Source of the DNA: Sthenelais limicola | Taxonomy: Eukaryota; Annelida; Polychaeta; Phyllodocida; Sigalionidae | Direction of reading: 5' to 3' | Assembly (NCBI GenBank): GCA_942159475.1 | Contig: OW804095.1 | Span: 146,920,314-146,984,313 of the forward strand | Length of the DNA: 64,000 nucleotides | In this document: piece by piece, positions 42,136-53,446 of the stretch | How the letters are laid out: every line of letters begins with the position of its first letter | Numbering within the stretch: the stretch's first letter is position 1 | Position numbers and translations under genes: made by a program | The notes under the pieces: model-generated | Seen by the model: the letters and a program-made list of their open reading frames with translations, nothing else | Databases searched by the model: none | What the model was told of the DNA's origin: nothing

Positions 42136-42465
42136 AATATTGATTTTGTGATATCATCCTATTTGAAAAGAGGATATCAAGCTGACTCCAATGATAGTAA
42201 ACATGAAGGACATTTAAGAAGTATTTCTATTTTTTATGTTTGATATATTTATTTTTGAAAAAAAATGTTTGCAATGTTTCTCGATGGGTAATTGTCAGTA
42301 AAGTAACTAAATATACTCCATACAAAACCTTCAAAACGCCTGGATATATTGAATACTATGTCCCGAAATTTCTTACATGGATTCATATGACTATAAGTGC
42401 TAAACCCTCTAAATATCAGAACATTTCAATAAAGGGATCTTGTGAAAAAAATATCACAAATATCA
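42110..42465 (+). mobile_element. F2 MITE, 3' end degraded
   Basis: It starts GTGATTCGTTTTAGGAAAAT preceded by AAAT, follows the 40145 copy closely, and dissolves after GGATCTTGTGAAAAAAAT. It overlaps the 5' limit of the LINE remnant, so it lies beside or inside it. Confidence 0.8.
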
Positions 42466-42469
42466 CAAA

Positions 42470-43300
42470 AATCACTGAAGGCATCAGGCACTTGAGAAGA
42501 GTCTAGCATGTGATTATCTTTTTCTATTCTAATAACATTCTTCTGTTGGAAATTCTTCCTTCTAAACACAGCTATTATACAGAATTGCCCTCATGCATGA
42601 AAGAACAGGGTAGTAACATATTTTGAAACATATTGTTTAGCTTTGAAAATCTCCAATATTCCTGTTTTTAACTCATCGGGATGCTAATTCAGGTGAATTA
42701 ACTTTTTTTAAAAGCTTGTGACCCCCGTTTGTTGTTGCTTGTAAGGGTAAAACAATGTAAGCTATGGATATTGATTTTTAGGAAAAGTTATTTCCCATTT
42801 TTTTTCCTATAGTGAAAAAACGGAAAATATTGTCTCTTTTGCATGGATTTTGTATAACGAACAGGCATAAATTTCAGGGATCCCTGAAATTAAAATTAAC
42901 CTAGTGACATATTGTTTTTATTGGCTTCTTGGATTCACTTAACCATGTTCTTTCACCAGACAAAGCTTAAACAAAATGTTATTTTCCGTTTTTTTCCCTG
43001 TTGAACAGCAGTTTATCTCTATAACATTTTCTAAATCAGAATGCCCAGGAGATATATCATTGTTTGCAAGATATGGTTTACATTGGTTCCTAGAAGGCTT
43101 ACCTAGCATCTGCCCACACAACCATCTCCACCTGTTGTTTTACAGCTTCTAGATCAAAATAACTTAGTCGTGCGGCGAGTCCCAGGTGTAAAACTGACAC
43201 TTTCTGACACGCACTTCCCAGAGCAGGTTATAAATAGTGGCTAAGATGCAATACATATAGGCAGGAAGACTGCATGGTCATCTCAGAACAAAGCATATTT
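42470..43300. other. No feature recognised
   Basis: AT-rich sequence with poly-T and poly-A runs. A short inverse CAGGGATCCCTG lies at 42876-42887. Confidence 0.4.
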
Positions 43301-43912
43301 GTGATGTATTACTGGAAAATGAATCACAAGTCGCAAAATTTATATTTTTCAAAGTGTTTTATTCACAAGATCTGTTTGTTGGGAATGTTCTCATTTATTT
43401 ATTCAGTGCTGTTAATGGGTCAGATTTTCAGAAAATGTACAATTGGCAGCTGTACACATTTAGTATATTCTGCTAAATTAAGCTGCAATTTGGTCAATAC
43501 TAGGTAAATTCGAGTATATTCGGCATTGCATTGATTCTAGCAATCTGTTAGACTAGGTTGAACTGTAGTTTGAACTTTATTTTCGTCTGAAATTGGGGTT
43601 ATTTGAGAAGATTGGTGAAGGTGAATTGTACATTTTCTGAAAATCTGACCCTAATGTTCAGTGTTAGCAGCATGAATACATGTGCCAAATTTCAAAACAG
43701 TGTATTCAATATATCTCTGATGTTATCCTATTTGGTGTATATTAAACTACTATAATGAGCAGCCATCAAGAAATATTGCAAACATGTTTGTCATACATAA
43801 AATAATATATATACGTACTTATTAGATGTCTTGATCACTCATCTTTTCAAATATGATGGTATCTCAAGGTCCATTTTTGCGACTTGTGATTAATTTTTCA
43901 GCCACACATTAC
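43301..43912 (-). mobile_element. F2 MITE interrupted by an F1 MITE
   Basis: It starts GTGATGTATTACTGGAAAAT and ends GCCACACATTAC. F1 (43417-43651) sits between TTAAT and TAATGTTCAGTG. Both F2 termini remain. Confidence 0.85.
43417..43651 (+). mobile_element. F1 MITE (subfamily a) nested in F2
   Basis: Ends GGGTCAGATTTTCAG and GAAAATCTGACCC are flanked by TAAT on both sides (43413-43416 and 43652-43655). Confidence 0.95.
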
Positions 43913-44318
43913 ATATATTTGCCTACAAATCTTATGTTATTATGTACGTGTTGGAGTTGAAACAATGCATTGTAGCGGGGGGTAAGTCACATTCATATTC
44001 AACTAAGTGGTTTGCGCAACACCACCACCTGAACCACTGGAATACCAGTCCACAAAATGAGTTTAACATCAAGTTACAGTGGAAAGACAAATGATCTACA
44101 TTGATTACTGTCAACACAGATGTATATATATGTCTATCTATACATATCATTCTGCTTTTGTACTACTCCAATACTGTTCTGCCCATGTCGCACATTATTT
44201 ATTAATATAAAACATATTTCCAAATTCAGGGCCATTTGCAAGACCTGTACTCTTTACAGAGAATAAATCTTTTCCATTTATTTTGTAGTCTGCTAGATTC
44301 TATCATAATATTGTATCT

Positions 44319-45075
44319 GTGATATGAAAATACAAATGAGTCACAAGTCGCAAAAATGATATTTTCAAAGTGGTTTATTTGCAAGATGTCCGTGTTGGAA
44401 TGGTTTCATTTTTGGCGTGCTTAATGCTGTATATAGAATGAATATATTTCTCAAATTTCAAGACAGTGTATTTAATGGGTCCCATGAGAGTATCATTAAC
44501 ATGCAATAGGGGACGTGCATAGCCGCCATTTTGAATCCTGATTCGCATTGAATTATGGGACTAATGGTACAGTTTAAAATCTATAGAAAACATGCCATGT
44601 GTTCAGCATGGACTATTTATCAATGGTCTAATGTCAATATCCATGTATCATACATGGTTCTATAACACATGTCCCCATCTTTCCCATCATGCATTTGATT
44701 TTCATAACTCATTTATACATGCTCTGATATTGGTGAAAACATTCTTGAATTTTCGATAAAATCGTGCAAAATATTTGTATGTCAGATTTCAATAGAATCC
44801 AGCCCATGATGCACTGTAACAGACATGCGCAGTGAGACATGCAATTCCCCTATTGGACTCAATAAAGTTTTTAAAAATGATATACCTATGCATTTGTAAG
44901 TCCAACTTAATTAGAGAGTACATTTAGCTACTTTACTAGTAAAGGTCCTTCGTTTTCAAAAATAGAAATATCACAGTTAAAATATAGAAATAGTTATTAC
45001 ATGTCCTAGTTTTTACTATCATTGGAATCGACTTGATCTGATATTTTCAAATGTGATGATATCTCAAAATCCACC
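44319..45075 (-). mobile_element. F2 MITE interrupted by an F3 MITE
   Basis: It starts GTGATATGAAAATACAAATG with AGTCACAAGTCGCAAAAAT. It runs to CAAGACAGTGTATTTAATGG and resumes after 44855 with the F2 words TAAGTCCAACTTAATTAGAG and ACTATCATTGGAATCGACTT. The right terminus is replaced by GC-rich sequence from about 45075. Confidence 0.8.
44504..44855 (+). mobile_element. F3 MITE, complete, nested in F2
   Basis: Ends CAATAGGGGACGTGCAT and ATGCAATTCCCCTATTG are inverse over most of their length. Near the left end is GCCGCCATTTTGAATCC, a YY1-type word in reverse. The interior includes CCCATCATGCATTTGATTTT. It is 352 bp and non-coding. Confidence 0.88.
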
Positions 45076-45234
45076 CCTCCTCCCACCTTCACCTCCTGTC
45101 TCTTTCGTAAACTGGAGAAAGAAAAAAAATAAGACATAAAAAACACAAATGTGTACGACAAGCAAGAAGGTTCAGCGGCCATGGTGTGGAGGAGGTGCTT
45201 CTGGCCACACCGTGTGTTTAAATTCCCATTCACA

Positions 45235-45431
45235 GGGCATTATTGAGACTTAACTCCCTCCTCAAACTCTCAAACAACCATTGTTCCCACCTACACACAG
45301 ACCTCAGGCTTTCTTCCCTGGATACTAACTTAGATTTAGGGCGTGGGAGTGGTGGAGGGATAGAGGGAGGTCATAGGAGCCCTGCATGTCAGAGCAGTGG
45401 ACGATACAATAGACAGGGACCTAAGCTGTGA
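45235..45431 (+). other. Candidate exon whose stop lies in a MITE terminus
   Basis: TTTAAATTCCCATTCACAG at 45217-45235 is a fair 3' splice site. The following frame is open for about 65 codons (LNSLLKLSNNHCSHLHTDLR, then NLDLGRGSGGGIEGGH). It ends at CTGTGA inside the F9 terminal repeat starting 45422. GC content rises here. On the opposite strand a frame starts at an ACCATGG-context ATG (45182), so direction is uncertain. I do not recognise either peptide. Confidence 0.2.
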
Positions 45432-45660
45432 TTCCACTGGACCAACTGTATCTGAGTTAATGGTTCGCTGTTGGTTCGCTTCTACATAGTGTGTTCAAAT
45501 CACAGCCTCAAAGTAAACATCCAATTTTAAGAGCAGATAGAAAGTCCATTAAGAAAACTCTTTAGGGGCACTCTGGCATTGCTGTTGTTATGCTTCTCAT
45601 GCGCATTTGCATACTATTAGCTAGAGCACATAAAGAGCAGTCCAGTGGAGTCACAGCTTA
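45422..45660. mobile_element. F9 inverted-repeat element
   Basis: Ends TAAGCTGTGATTCCACTGG and CCAGTGGAGTCACAGCTTA are inverse complements with one mismatch. The interior has TGGTTCGCTGTTGGTTCGC. A further diverged unit (45656-45933, ending AAGTGGAATCGAAGCTTA) follows directly. Confidence 0.85.
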
Positions 45661-45940
45661 AAATGGGACTGGATTGTTCATATCAGTGTTCATGGTTCAC
45701 TATGAGTTTACCTTTTCATAGAGTGATTATAAATTGCTCTTCATCCACTCAAATCAAACTTAAAAGAAGCGCAAACATAACATTATTAAGATCATATAGA
45801 AAGCAGGTTAAGCTATTGTAATTGGCTATCGCTCTCCAACATGGCTCTCTTCTTACTTATTATGTGCTCTTACAAATTAACAAAGCAAGGCATGAGCATA
45901 CCTAAAAAGCTATCAAGTGGAATCGAAGCTTAAGGCATTT

Positions 45941-46687
45941 GTGAGGCGTTTCAGGAAAAACAGTCACAAGTCGCTGAACAATGTTATTTTCAAAATTATT
46001 ATGAAGAAAGTGGAGACAACTCAACCGAAAATGAATAAATAAAGTTCATTGAGCGCAGTCCCACGTGTTTCGCCTTCATCAGGTGTGACGACAATGTGAA
46101 ATCTTAGATCTTACATTGTAAAATGAGCAGAATTGTAAACCATACAGAGTTACAAGTATTTACATTGGTTTGGTATTTGGCAAGTAGAGTTGGCAGTCAG
46201 GTTCATTGTTGACTGGTATAGTTTGGTACAAGATTCTAAAATTCTTAGTCAGGTTGTTAATTACAGTTGTGAATGAATTAAACATTTTTCATTAGCATAC
46301 GTTGTATGAAAGTAATTACAGTTTGTGTTTACAAGGTGCAGAAAACTTCTGTCCTCATTTTGAGATCTTTATTTTGAAATGTTCTTCCACAAGAACCAAT
46401 TCTCAAAATATTTTTATTTTTGGGGTGTGAATTGCTGATAGTGGCATAAATACATGTATCAAATTCCAAGCTCGTGTATGGAATATATCTATGCATATCT
46501 AAAGAGTATTTCTAAGTACTTCTCTGTAGTACTAACTGCTTTACTTAAGCGAGTGAATATCACCAAATGTGGCTAACAAGAAATAGAATCAATTAGTAGA
46601 TGTTTTGCTATCATTGGAAACCCCTTGATCTCATCTTCTCAGATAATATCGCAAATTTGACTTACTCATTTGTCTATAACACATCAC
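45941..46687 (-). mobile_element. F2 MITE with a Penelope-like insertion
   Basis: It starts GTGAGGCGTTTCAGGAAAAA and ends TTGTCTATAACACATCAC. From about 46003 to 46365 the F2 sequence is interrupted by foreign DNA that includes CCCACGTGTTTCGCCTTCAT and CAGG. F2 resumes at GAGATCTTTATTTTGAAATG. Confidence 0.7.
46003..46365 (-). mobile_element. Insertion with CTGATGAAGGCGAAACACG-type end
   Basis: Read on the minus strand, 46083-46068 is CTGATGAAGGCGAAAC, followed by GTGGGACTGCGC and AATAAATAAAG-like sequence. CTGATGA...GAAAC words of this type occur in the terminal repeats of Penelope-like retroelements. There is no room for a hammerhead stem II here, so the motif is not a ribozyme in this copy. 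Confidence 0.4.
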
Positions 46688-46758
46688 ATTTTACAGTGTT
46701 TTTCTTTTTTGTTCAAGAGGTTTTGACAAGACTAGGGAAAATAATTCAGGCCAACAGT

Positions 46759-47041
46759 GTTATGTAACATTACGTAACATTGTGTAACCTCATTAACTAT
46801 TAATTATCACCCATTAATTATATTATCTCATTACTAAAATCGCTAATAATGCTTAGCTACCCAGTACTGTGCAAGTCTACTTATTCATGCTAAGCCATAG
46901 GTATTACGTAAGGGCTCCGCACCCTACTCTTTACCCACATCCTGTAGGAACATATGTACAGATTCTAGTTCATCAAATCAGTTGCTTCGCTCTTCTCAGG
47001 AAGACCACACGTTCGTTTGTATTCTTCCATCATACCTTAAC
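46759..47041 (+). repeat. F7 repeat, long form
   Basis: It is the same family as 18677-18811 but contains about 148 extra bases (about 46857-47004), beginning CTACCCAGTACTGTGC. The presence/absence pattern suggests a later insertion here or a deletion in the other copy. Confidence 0.8.
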
Positions 47042-47223
47042 AACAGAAATTCAAAACAAGGACATTGTTATTGAGAACTCTCCTACTCCCCAGCATAGCT
47101 CCTTACTCTCTTACTATCTTACTATTTTTTAAAAAGCCCCCACCCCTTCCTTCTCTCGCAGAAAAGTCAGGTGGAAATAGACCAGACAATACTTAAGAAT
47201 CTGGGTAGACAAGTAAATGACAG

Positions 47224-48170
47224 AAATAGGGGATTTGCGAGTCAGCAATCTTGAATCTTGATTCGTATGGAATTAAGGAATGTATGTGTATGTCCGTGTT
47301 AAATATATGGAAAACATCCTATGTTTAGCATGGAATGTTTATTAGTGCTCCAATGTCAGTGTCCATAATTGTGACGTGTTTCAGGGAAATGCATAATACA
47401 TATAAATACCTTCAAGAGTTACTTAGAAACTTGGAAATAAGCCACAACATGATCACATATATACATATATCTATTTTCTTAGAAAACCTTTAATAGGGGA
47501 GTTGCATGTCTCACTGCGCATGTCTGTCACAGTGCATGCTGGGACGGATTCTGTTGAAATCTGACATGCAAATATTTCGCAACATTTTTATCGAAAATTG
47601 CAAGAATGTTTTAACCAATATCAGATCTTGTATGAATGATCTATGAAAACCAAATGCATGATGGGAAAGAAGGGGACTTGTGTTATGGAAACATGTACAA
47701 CATATGGTTATTGACATTAGGGCATTGATGAATATTCTATGATGAACATAACATGTTTTCTTTAGATTTTATACTGTACCCTTACTCCCATAATTCCATG
47801 CGAATCAAGATTCAAAATGGCGGCTATGCAACTCCCCTATTAACTCCAACTCGTAGTTTTAGTTCACAGTCTATTTATGTGATGGACGAATCTGATAGTC
47901 GATCCTGTCCATATAGATCGATTAATAAATATATACAAGATAATCAAAGTTCATGGGATCTTCGGAAGACCTGTGATATTCACAGAGATTATTTTTGTAT
48001 TATGTCCATCATGCTGTTCTGTCTTCTTCCACTGATACAATGTATGATAACTACTGTAAATGTTATTTCGAAATCTATTACTATTATTAAGTATTTGTAT
48101 GAGAGATCTGAACTGAACATATCCCAGTATACACTGTAACAGACATGCACAGTGGCAAAATCCCTTATTA
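47224..48170 (+). mobile_element. F3 MITE split by a second F3 copy
   Basis: The left part starts AATAGGGGATTTGCGAG and runs to about 47390. The right part (about 47999-48170) ends AACAGACATGCACAGTGGCA, then AAATCCCTTATTA. An inverted F3 (47494-47839) and unrelated sequence lie between. The 128- and 85-codon ORFs across 47753-48208 are by-products. Confidence 0.65.
47494..47839 (-). mobile_element. F3 MITE, complete, TTAA flanks
   Basis: TAGGGGAGTTGCATGTC at one end and GCTATGCAACTCCCCTA at the other are flanked by TTAA on both sides (47490-47493 and 47840-47843). The right part contains TTCAAAATGGCGGCTATGC. The interior has ACTGCGCATGTCTGTC and GGTTTTC-type words shared with 44504-44855. 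Confidence 0.85.
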
Positions 48171-48890
48171 GAACGTACTCTACCAGAAAACATAACAGGT
48201 GAATACATGGGACTAATTACAATCTCGCAATCTTGAGTTCGGAGTAAACACCTGACTTATATCCCTCATCCACTACAGCTTTTTATTGATTTTATCAATT
48301 TTATTGAGCTGATTTCAATGTTACTACATAGATAACCTCACAGGCACAAGGGAAAACATTTTAAATAATCACCGATATATCTTAAACAAGTCTATATATT
48401 ATTACAATTTTTAGAGATTTAAACTTTTATCGATTAATATTACATTCAACACAGACCAGGTGGTATTCATGCCATAGTAGCGTGGCCGACTCAACAAATT
48501 ATGTACAAAATTACCATTTTTTTATATTTTCGTTATGGGCAACCTCTCATCAGTGCAAGATAAATTGAGATAGACATCTTTTAAAGGCATTCAACATCAT
48601 ACACCCTGCAAGAGGCATAAGTTGAGATTTGTTTTAAAACTTTGATGTCAAAAGAAATGTGGTTGGGTGAAGACAATGAACAAAAGTCCAATACAAATTC
48701 GAATTTGAATCTGAATGAGCTGAAAGATAACACCCACCGGTGAACGATAATAAGTGAATCGATCACAGGAATGGATGCTGGTGTCTCCAAAACAAAATCT
48801 ATAAGCCCTCTTGCACAAACTACATTATAAAATCCTGTAAATGATTGGCCAAATGACATTCAAATGCGTTAACAAATAGGGAACAAAAAT
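48171..48890. other. No feature recognised
   Basis: AT-rich sequence. A 92-codon minus-strand ORF (48581-48859) has no motif that I can identify. Confidence 0.4.
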
Positions 48891-48891
48891 A

Positions 48892-49182
48892 AAAGATCTG
48901 TGTCTGTAGGAATGTATGTATATCTACCAGGATATCTAACGTCCAATATCCAAACATTTTTAAGCAATCTCATTCTATGGAGTTTATTTATATTCTATTA
49001 TTTACACCAAGAGATACTGCAAACGCTTTTGTCAAAAAAAAATATCAAACATAAAATATAGAAGTACTTATTAGACGTCCTAATGTTTACTCTCATTAGA
49101 ATCAGCTTGATCTTTTTAAATATGAAGATAACTCAACATCCATTCTTGGCGACTTGTGACCAATTGTTCAGTGACACATCAC
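48892..49182 (-). mobile_element. F2 MITE, 3' part
   Basis: It begins inside the element (GATCTGTGTCTGTAGGAATG) and ends TTGTTCAGTGACACATCAC. The next F2 copy begins 13 bp later in the opposite orientation. Confidence 0.75.
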
Positions 49183-49194
49183 ATGTATATATAT

Positions 49195-49488
49195 GTGATG
49201 TGATATGATTTTTTTTTTGTTTGATATTTTCAATTTTGAAAAAAAAAAGTTTCCAATATTTCTGGGGTCACTAAACAGTAACGTAACTAAATGAAGTCCA
49301 TATGATGACCTTTAATATAAAAGGATATATTACATAGACTGTCTTGAAATTTGATACATCGATTGACATAACTATAAGTGACACACTCTCCAAAAATCAG
49401 AAGATTCCAATAATGTGATCTTGTGAAAAAAACATTTTGAAGAATATCAATTTTGCGACCTATGACTCATTTTCCTGAAACACATCAC
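49195..49488 (+). mobile_element. F2 MITE with internal deletion
   Basis: GTGATGTGATATGATTTTTT joins directly to the F2 middle (TTTGATATTTTCAATTTTGA), so about 110 bp are missing. It ends TTTTCCTGAAACACATCAC. Confidence 0.8.
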
Positions 49489-49525
49489 ATATATAGATAT
49501 ATATATATTTATATATATATATATG
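49489..49525. repeat. AT microsatellite
   Basis: ATATAGATATATATATATTT followed by more AT repeats, directly at the F2 terminus. Confidence 0.9.
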
Positions 49526-50005
49526 GAATCCATTGATGAGATTGCGTGATATGGGACGGTAATTGTATTAGTGCTGACTGGGCTGGCAATCCCCTACCCC
49601 TGCCTGTCCCTAATCTTCTACCCATTAGTACCCTCGACTGCTGATCCCTCCTTACCAATCACTATCCTTCATATGTTACTGCTTGATCTACGTTATAGAT
49701 TATTCTCAAGGTAGGATCAAGGTAAAGCGTAGTAAGAGGTACATTTCTTCCTGCTCTTCCTGCTTTTCCTCCTCCTCTTCCAACACAAGCTAAACCTGTG
49801 TAATACGCCTGTATATGTATGTAAAATATGTTTTCTTGCATCTTGGACCGACAGAACTAACCCCGAAAAGGGGAGTCGGCAACCCAAGATTAAATAAAAT
49901 AAAAATAAAAAAAATAAAAAACCTGTTCTCTACTTCACCTGCGCCATCACCTCTACCACCTTCTCCACTTCCTCCATCCCCTCCACTATAGCCAAGACTA
50001 TCACC
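49526..50005. other. No gene; A-rich retroposon-like tail at 49893-49920
   Basis: GACAGAACTAACCCCGAAAAGGGG leads to AATAAAATAAAAATAAAAAA, a LINE- or SINE-like 3' end on the plus strand. Confidence 0.4.
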
Positions 50006-50261
50006 GTGTCTTCCACCACCTGCACAACCTCCTCCGTCTCTTCCAACGCCACCATTTCCTTCTACTATACCACTGTCATCTCCACCAAGTCCGCCACCTC
50101 AACTACCACCTTCTCCACCTCCACCACCCCTCCTCCTCTTCCACCCCAGTCCTCATCACCACCACTTTCATCTCTACCCCCACCCCTACTTCCACCAAGT
50201 TCACAGCCTCCTCCCTCACCACCTCCACCACCTCCACCACCACCACCTCCGCTACCACTAT
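50006..50261 (+). repeat. CCACCT-rich cryptic simple sequence, left half
   Basis: Continuous TCC, ACC and CCACCT units give long serine/threonine/proline ORFs on this strand and glycine/valine ORFs on the other. No start context or domain is present. The array resumes after the inserted element at 50262-50641. Confidence 0.85.
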
Positions 50262-50641
50262 AGTCTGTCTAAAAAGTAGTTGACACATGATTCCTTAGCA
50301 TCTTTAAGGGGAGGCAAAAGTGGGAGAATTTTGACTTCAAACTAATTGCCCCCGAATCACCGTTTGCGACCGACCATGGCCCTTTGCGACCAACCATGGC
50401 CAAATATACAGCTGTATTGTATAGCACTGTCTCTGTTCCATGTGGAGCAGCTGTAGTTTTGCTTAGATGGAAGGGAGATCTGGTTATACTGGCCCTGTTT
50501 TCCCATGGTTGATTGCAATGAGCGACTCGCTGGGCCAAGAGTGGACGGGTACTTGTCATAAATAGAAATCAGAAATCTCCCACTTTTCCCTCCCCTTAAA
50601 GGGCCTAAGGAATCACGTGTCAACTACTTTTTGGATAGACT
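50262..50641. mobile_element. Tc1/mariner-like MITE inserted in the simple repeat
   Basis: Ends AGTCTGTCTAAAAAGTAGTT and AACTACTTTTTGGATAGACT are inverse with two mismatches. Pairing continues through ATTCCTTA and CTTTAAGGGGAGG to about 75 bp per arm. AGTCTGTCNAAAAAGT-type ends are typical of Tc1/mariner elements. The 380-bp element has no transposase; overlapping ORFs of 88-96 codons on the minus strand show no DDD/E catalytic motif. It is TA-rich at both junctions, but a clean TA duplication is not obvious. Confidence 0.85.
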
Positions 50642-50644
50642 TTA

Positions 50645-51003
50645 CTAACAGCATACTCTCCTCCTACTCCACCACCACACCCACCTCCGTTACCTACTGC
50701 GCCTTCTCCTCCACCACCTCATCCTCCACCACCTCATCCTCCACCACTAAGTCTACTACCTCCACCTCCTCCACCATTATCACCTCCCCCACCTCGACTA
50801 CCACCACCACCACCACCAACACCATACTCTCCTCTTCCTCCCTCACACCCACCTTCGTTACTGTGCCTCTTCCTTCACCACTTTCCCCACCTCCTTCACC
50901 AAGTCTACCACCTCCTCCTCCACAACTACCACCTCCACCACCAACATCTCCTTTTCCTCCTCCACCACACCTGCCTCCGTTACCTACCACGCCTCCTCCT
51001 TCA
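50645..51003 (+). repeat. CCACCT-rich cryptic simple sequence, right half
   Basis: It continues the array interrupted at 50261, with TCCACCACC and CACCTCCACC units and repeats of CTCATCCTCCACCAC. The 138- and 98-codon ORFs are low complexity. Confidence 0.85.
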
Positions 51004-52215
51004 GGGTTTTTTACATGTGTTTTCTCAGTCTAAAACTAGAGCATCTTTAAGTTTCTAAATCTCTATGTACACCAAAGATCCACAAGTGATTGTGATGTTT
51101 TTTCATCAAGCCACTACCGCTCAATTTTCCATGGCCCTTTTTTCTTATCACCCCAACATTTTAGTATCAACTTGTATAGTTTTTTTCGTGTAACAATATT
51201 TATTCATGTGTAATTCTGATAGGGGGATAATTCACTATAGAAGTATATATTTGGTGCATCTGACTGATTTTAGTCCTGTTTCTTGGAAAACTTTCATGAT
51301 TATCTCAGACAGCTGAATTTAGTATCTCATGTTAGAAGGTAATCATGAAAAGGCAAAGAGGATGGAATAGCGGCCTTGCATGATTTCTGAGACTAAGAAA
51401 GTTCAGTGGAACAAATAAGTGCTCTAAATGGTGACTCTACTCTTAGAAAGGATAAGAATATTAAAGGGAAATGGGAGCGTGCAATGGAACAAGAATGTGC
51501 ACTTAGATGTTCATAAAACTTTCAGCAATTATCCCTGACTATATAAGAAATATCCAAATCGTCCCCCAACTTTGTCTAAATTACCTTGAAAATAAGAGTG
51601 CTTTAGCATGGGCGTCTATGGGGAAATGTGTTTTCTTTATACATTTCACTGAATAAAACGAAAACCTTCTTTCCTTTAAGGTCATATTTAGAGACATATT
51701 GTGTTTATAACAAGGCAACATCCAAAATTGATAGCGTATGTAAATTACACTAACTTGTAATGAATAAAACTGAATAAATAATAAAGTTAACCATTCACCC
51801 AATTTCAGTTGGCTTGGTTCGACTGCATGTCAGTTATTCATACCATATTATTACACTAACAACATATCTCATTATACATGGTTTATAAAAGCACCATGCA
51901 CCATAGGCTTAATTTATTATACAGAAAAAACTTATAACCATACATGTTATACATATTGAATTACAAGACTATTTTCACACAATATAACTTCATTTTGTCA
52001 TCCTACATTGTTCCTCGATAATCATGTTGATCCCAAAACAGCTGCAAAGAAAACAACCATAGACGTTGCAATTTGTCCACCAATACATCTAAACTTATAT
52101 GTTGACAAGACGATATTTAAAAACAAAAAGGAGCGACCCATCTCTGCAATGTGTGAATGTGTATCATGTAAGTCAATATAAATATAGCAGTGGATTGTTT
52201 TTCCTGTGAAGCAAC
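51004..52215. other. No feature recognised
   Basis: AT-rich sequence. Short ORFs show no composition that stands out. Confidence 0.4.
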
Positions 52216-52217
52216 CA

Positions 52218-52430
52218 GTAACTGTCACTTGATGGTCAGTAGTAAGGCTAGTATTGACTTGTCTTACCATGTCTGTCTTGTCATCCCAACCCATGTTCAC
52301 CCATAGGGCTAGTACTGACTTCTCTTACTACCTCTGCCGTTCCATTATACCAACCCATGGTCACTCATAGGGCTAGTACTGACTTCTCTTACTACTTCTG
52401 TCATTCCATAATACAAACTGGAGTGTTGCC
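52218..52430 (+). repeat. Tandem repeat, about 70-74 bp, three units
   Basis: Each unit contains a GTCACT or GTTCAC word, AGGGCTAGTACTGACTTCTC (the first unit reads AAGGCTAGTATTGACTTGTC), then TTACTACCTCTG or a close variant. Units 2 and 3 are nearly identical; unit 1 has diverged. Confidence 0.85.
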
Positions 52431-52593
52431 TAGTTGTATCACTTCTGTCATTCCTACAATTTACTTAAATAAATATGTAAATGGCAGTCATAATTACTTA
52501 AATATTGTTACAAAAGATGTGAGTTTAAACCCCTGACATGACTCCAACTTCATTTTTTGGCAAAAAAAAATAAACAAAATAAAACCAGCTGCG

Positions 52594-52948
52594 TAAGGCA
52601 AAAAAAAAAATAGGTGTGTTTCCGATTTACGCCCCCCCCCCCCTACCTAGAAAAACCTTACCCTACCTAACTTTTTTTTTACCATACCTGATTTTTTAAA
52701 AATCATATCTTACTTTTGGGGGATTTTTTGACAAAAAAAGCTTATGAAAGCAGAAAAACGGGTTTTCCTAACCCAGAACTCTCAAAAAGCTCATTTCCCA
52801 TGTTTAAAACAACTATTGTTATGAAATAGACATTCTTTTCAGTTCCTGGGAACTGAAAAAAAAAATATATAAAAAAAAAAAAATTATCATCCCCCCTACC
52901 TAGTTTTCAGCCAGATAGATCGGAAACACACCTATTTTTTTTTGGCCT
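52594..52948. mobile_element. 355-bp MITE with A-tract termini
   Basis: The ends TAAGGC, ten A, TAGGTGTGTTTCCGAT and the inverse ATCGGAAACACACCTA, nine T, GGCCTAA pair over about 30 bp. C-rich words (CCCCCCTACCTAG) lie just inside each end. The interior is AT-rich and non-coding. Flanks are not clearly duplicated. Confidence 0.85.
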
Positions 52949-53154
52949 AAAGAGTGTGAGAGTATTTTTACACTGTCCTTGGCTGTATATGAATAGAATT
53001 AGCATGACTTTCGTGACAAAAACATCTGCCCACGCAGTGCCTCGTGCTTGCTTTAAAGATGATTAGTGCAGTTTTCAGTCTTACCTGAACATGGTTTGAG
53101 CGTAATCAAATTTCCCTCCTCTTTTAGTTTAACTTAGATCTCTAACTAATAGTC

Positions 53155-53425
53155 TATGTTACAGGAAAATGAGTCATGAGTCGCAAAAATTGGATTTTGG
53201 AATACCATCAAGCATGGAAAGATGAGATCAAGCTGATTTCAATGATAGTTGGACATCTAAAAAGTATTTCTTTTTTTTCAGTTTGACTTCTAATTTTGAA
53301 AAAAAAAACCCGTTTGCAATAATTCTGTGGGGACATTTTCTAGTAAAGTAGCTAAATATACTCCATAAATGACCTTCGAAAGGCATGAATATTTGTCATA
53401 GACTCTCCTGAAATTTGGCACATGT
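53155..53425 (+). mobile_element. F2 MITE, 5' two thirds
   Basis: ATGTTACAGGAAAATGAGTC, then ATGAGTCGCAAAAATTGGAT, AAGATGAGATCAAGCTGATT and CTAGTAAAGTAGCTAAATAT. It stops after CTCCTGAAATTTGGCACATG. Confidence 0.8.
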
Positions 53426-53446
53426 AGTCATGGAATGAAATATGAG

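Noticed and set aside
46068..46083. Hammerhead ribozyme at the CTGATGAAGGCGAAAC word
   Set aside because: Only four bases separate CTGATGA and GAAA, so no stem II can form.
47753..48208. 128- and 85-codon ORFs on opposite strands
   Set aside because: They lie over two nested F3 elements, so they are repeat-derived.
50006..51033. Ser/Thr/Pro-rich and Gly/Val-rich ORFs of up to 138 codons
   Set aside because: Low-complexity products of the CCACCT array, open on both strands.
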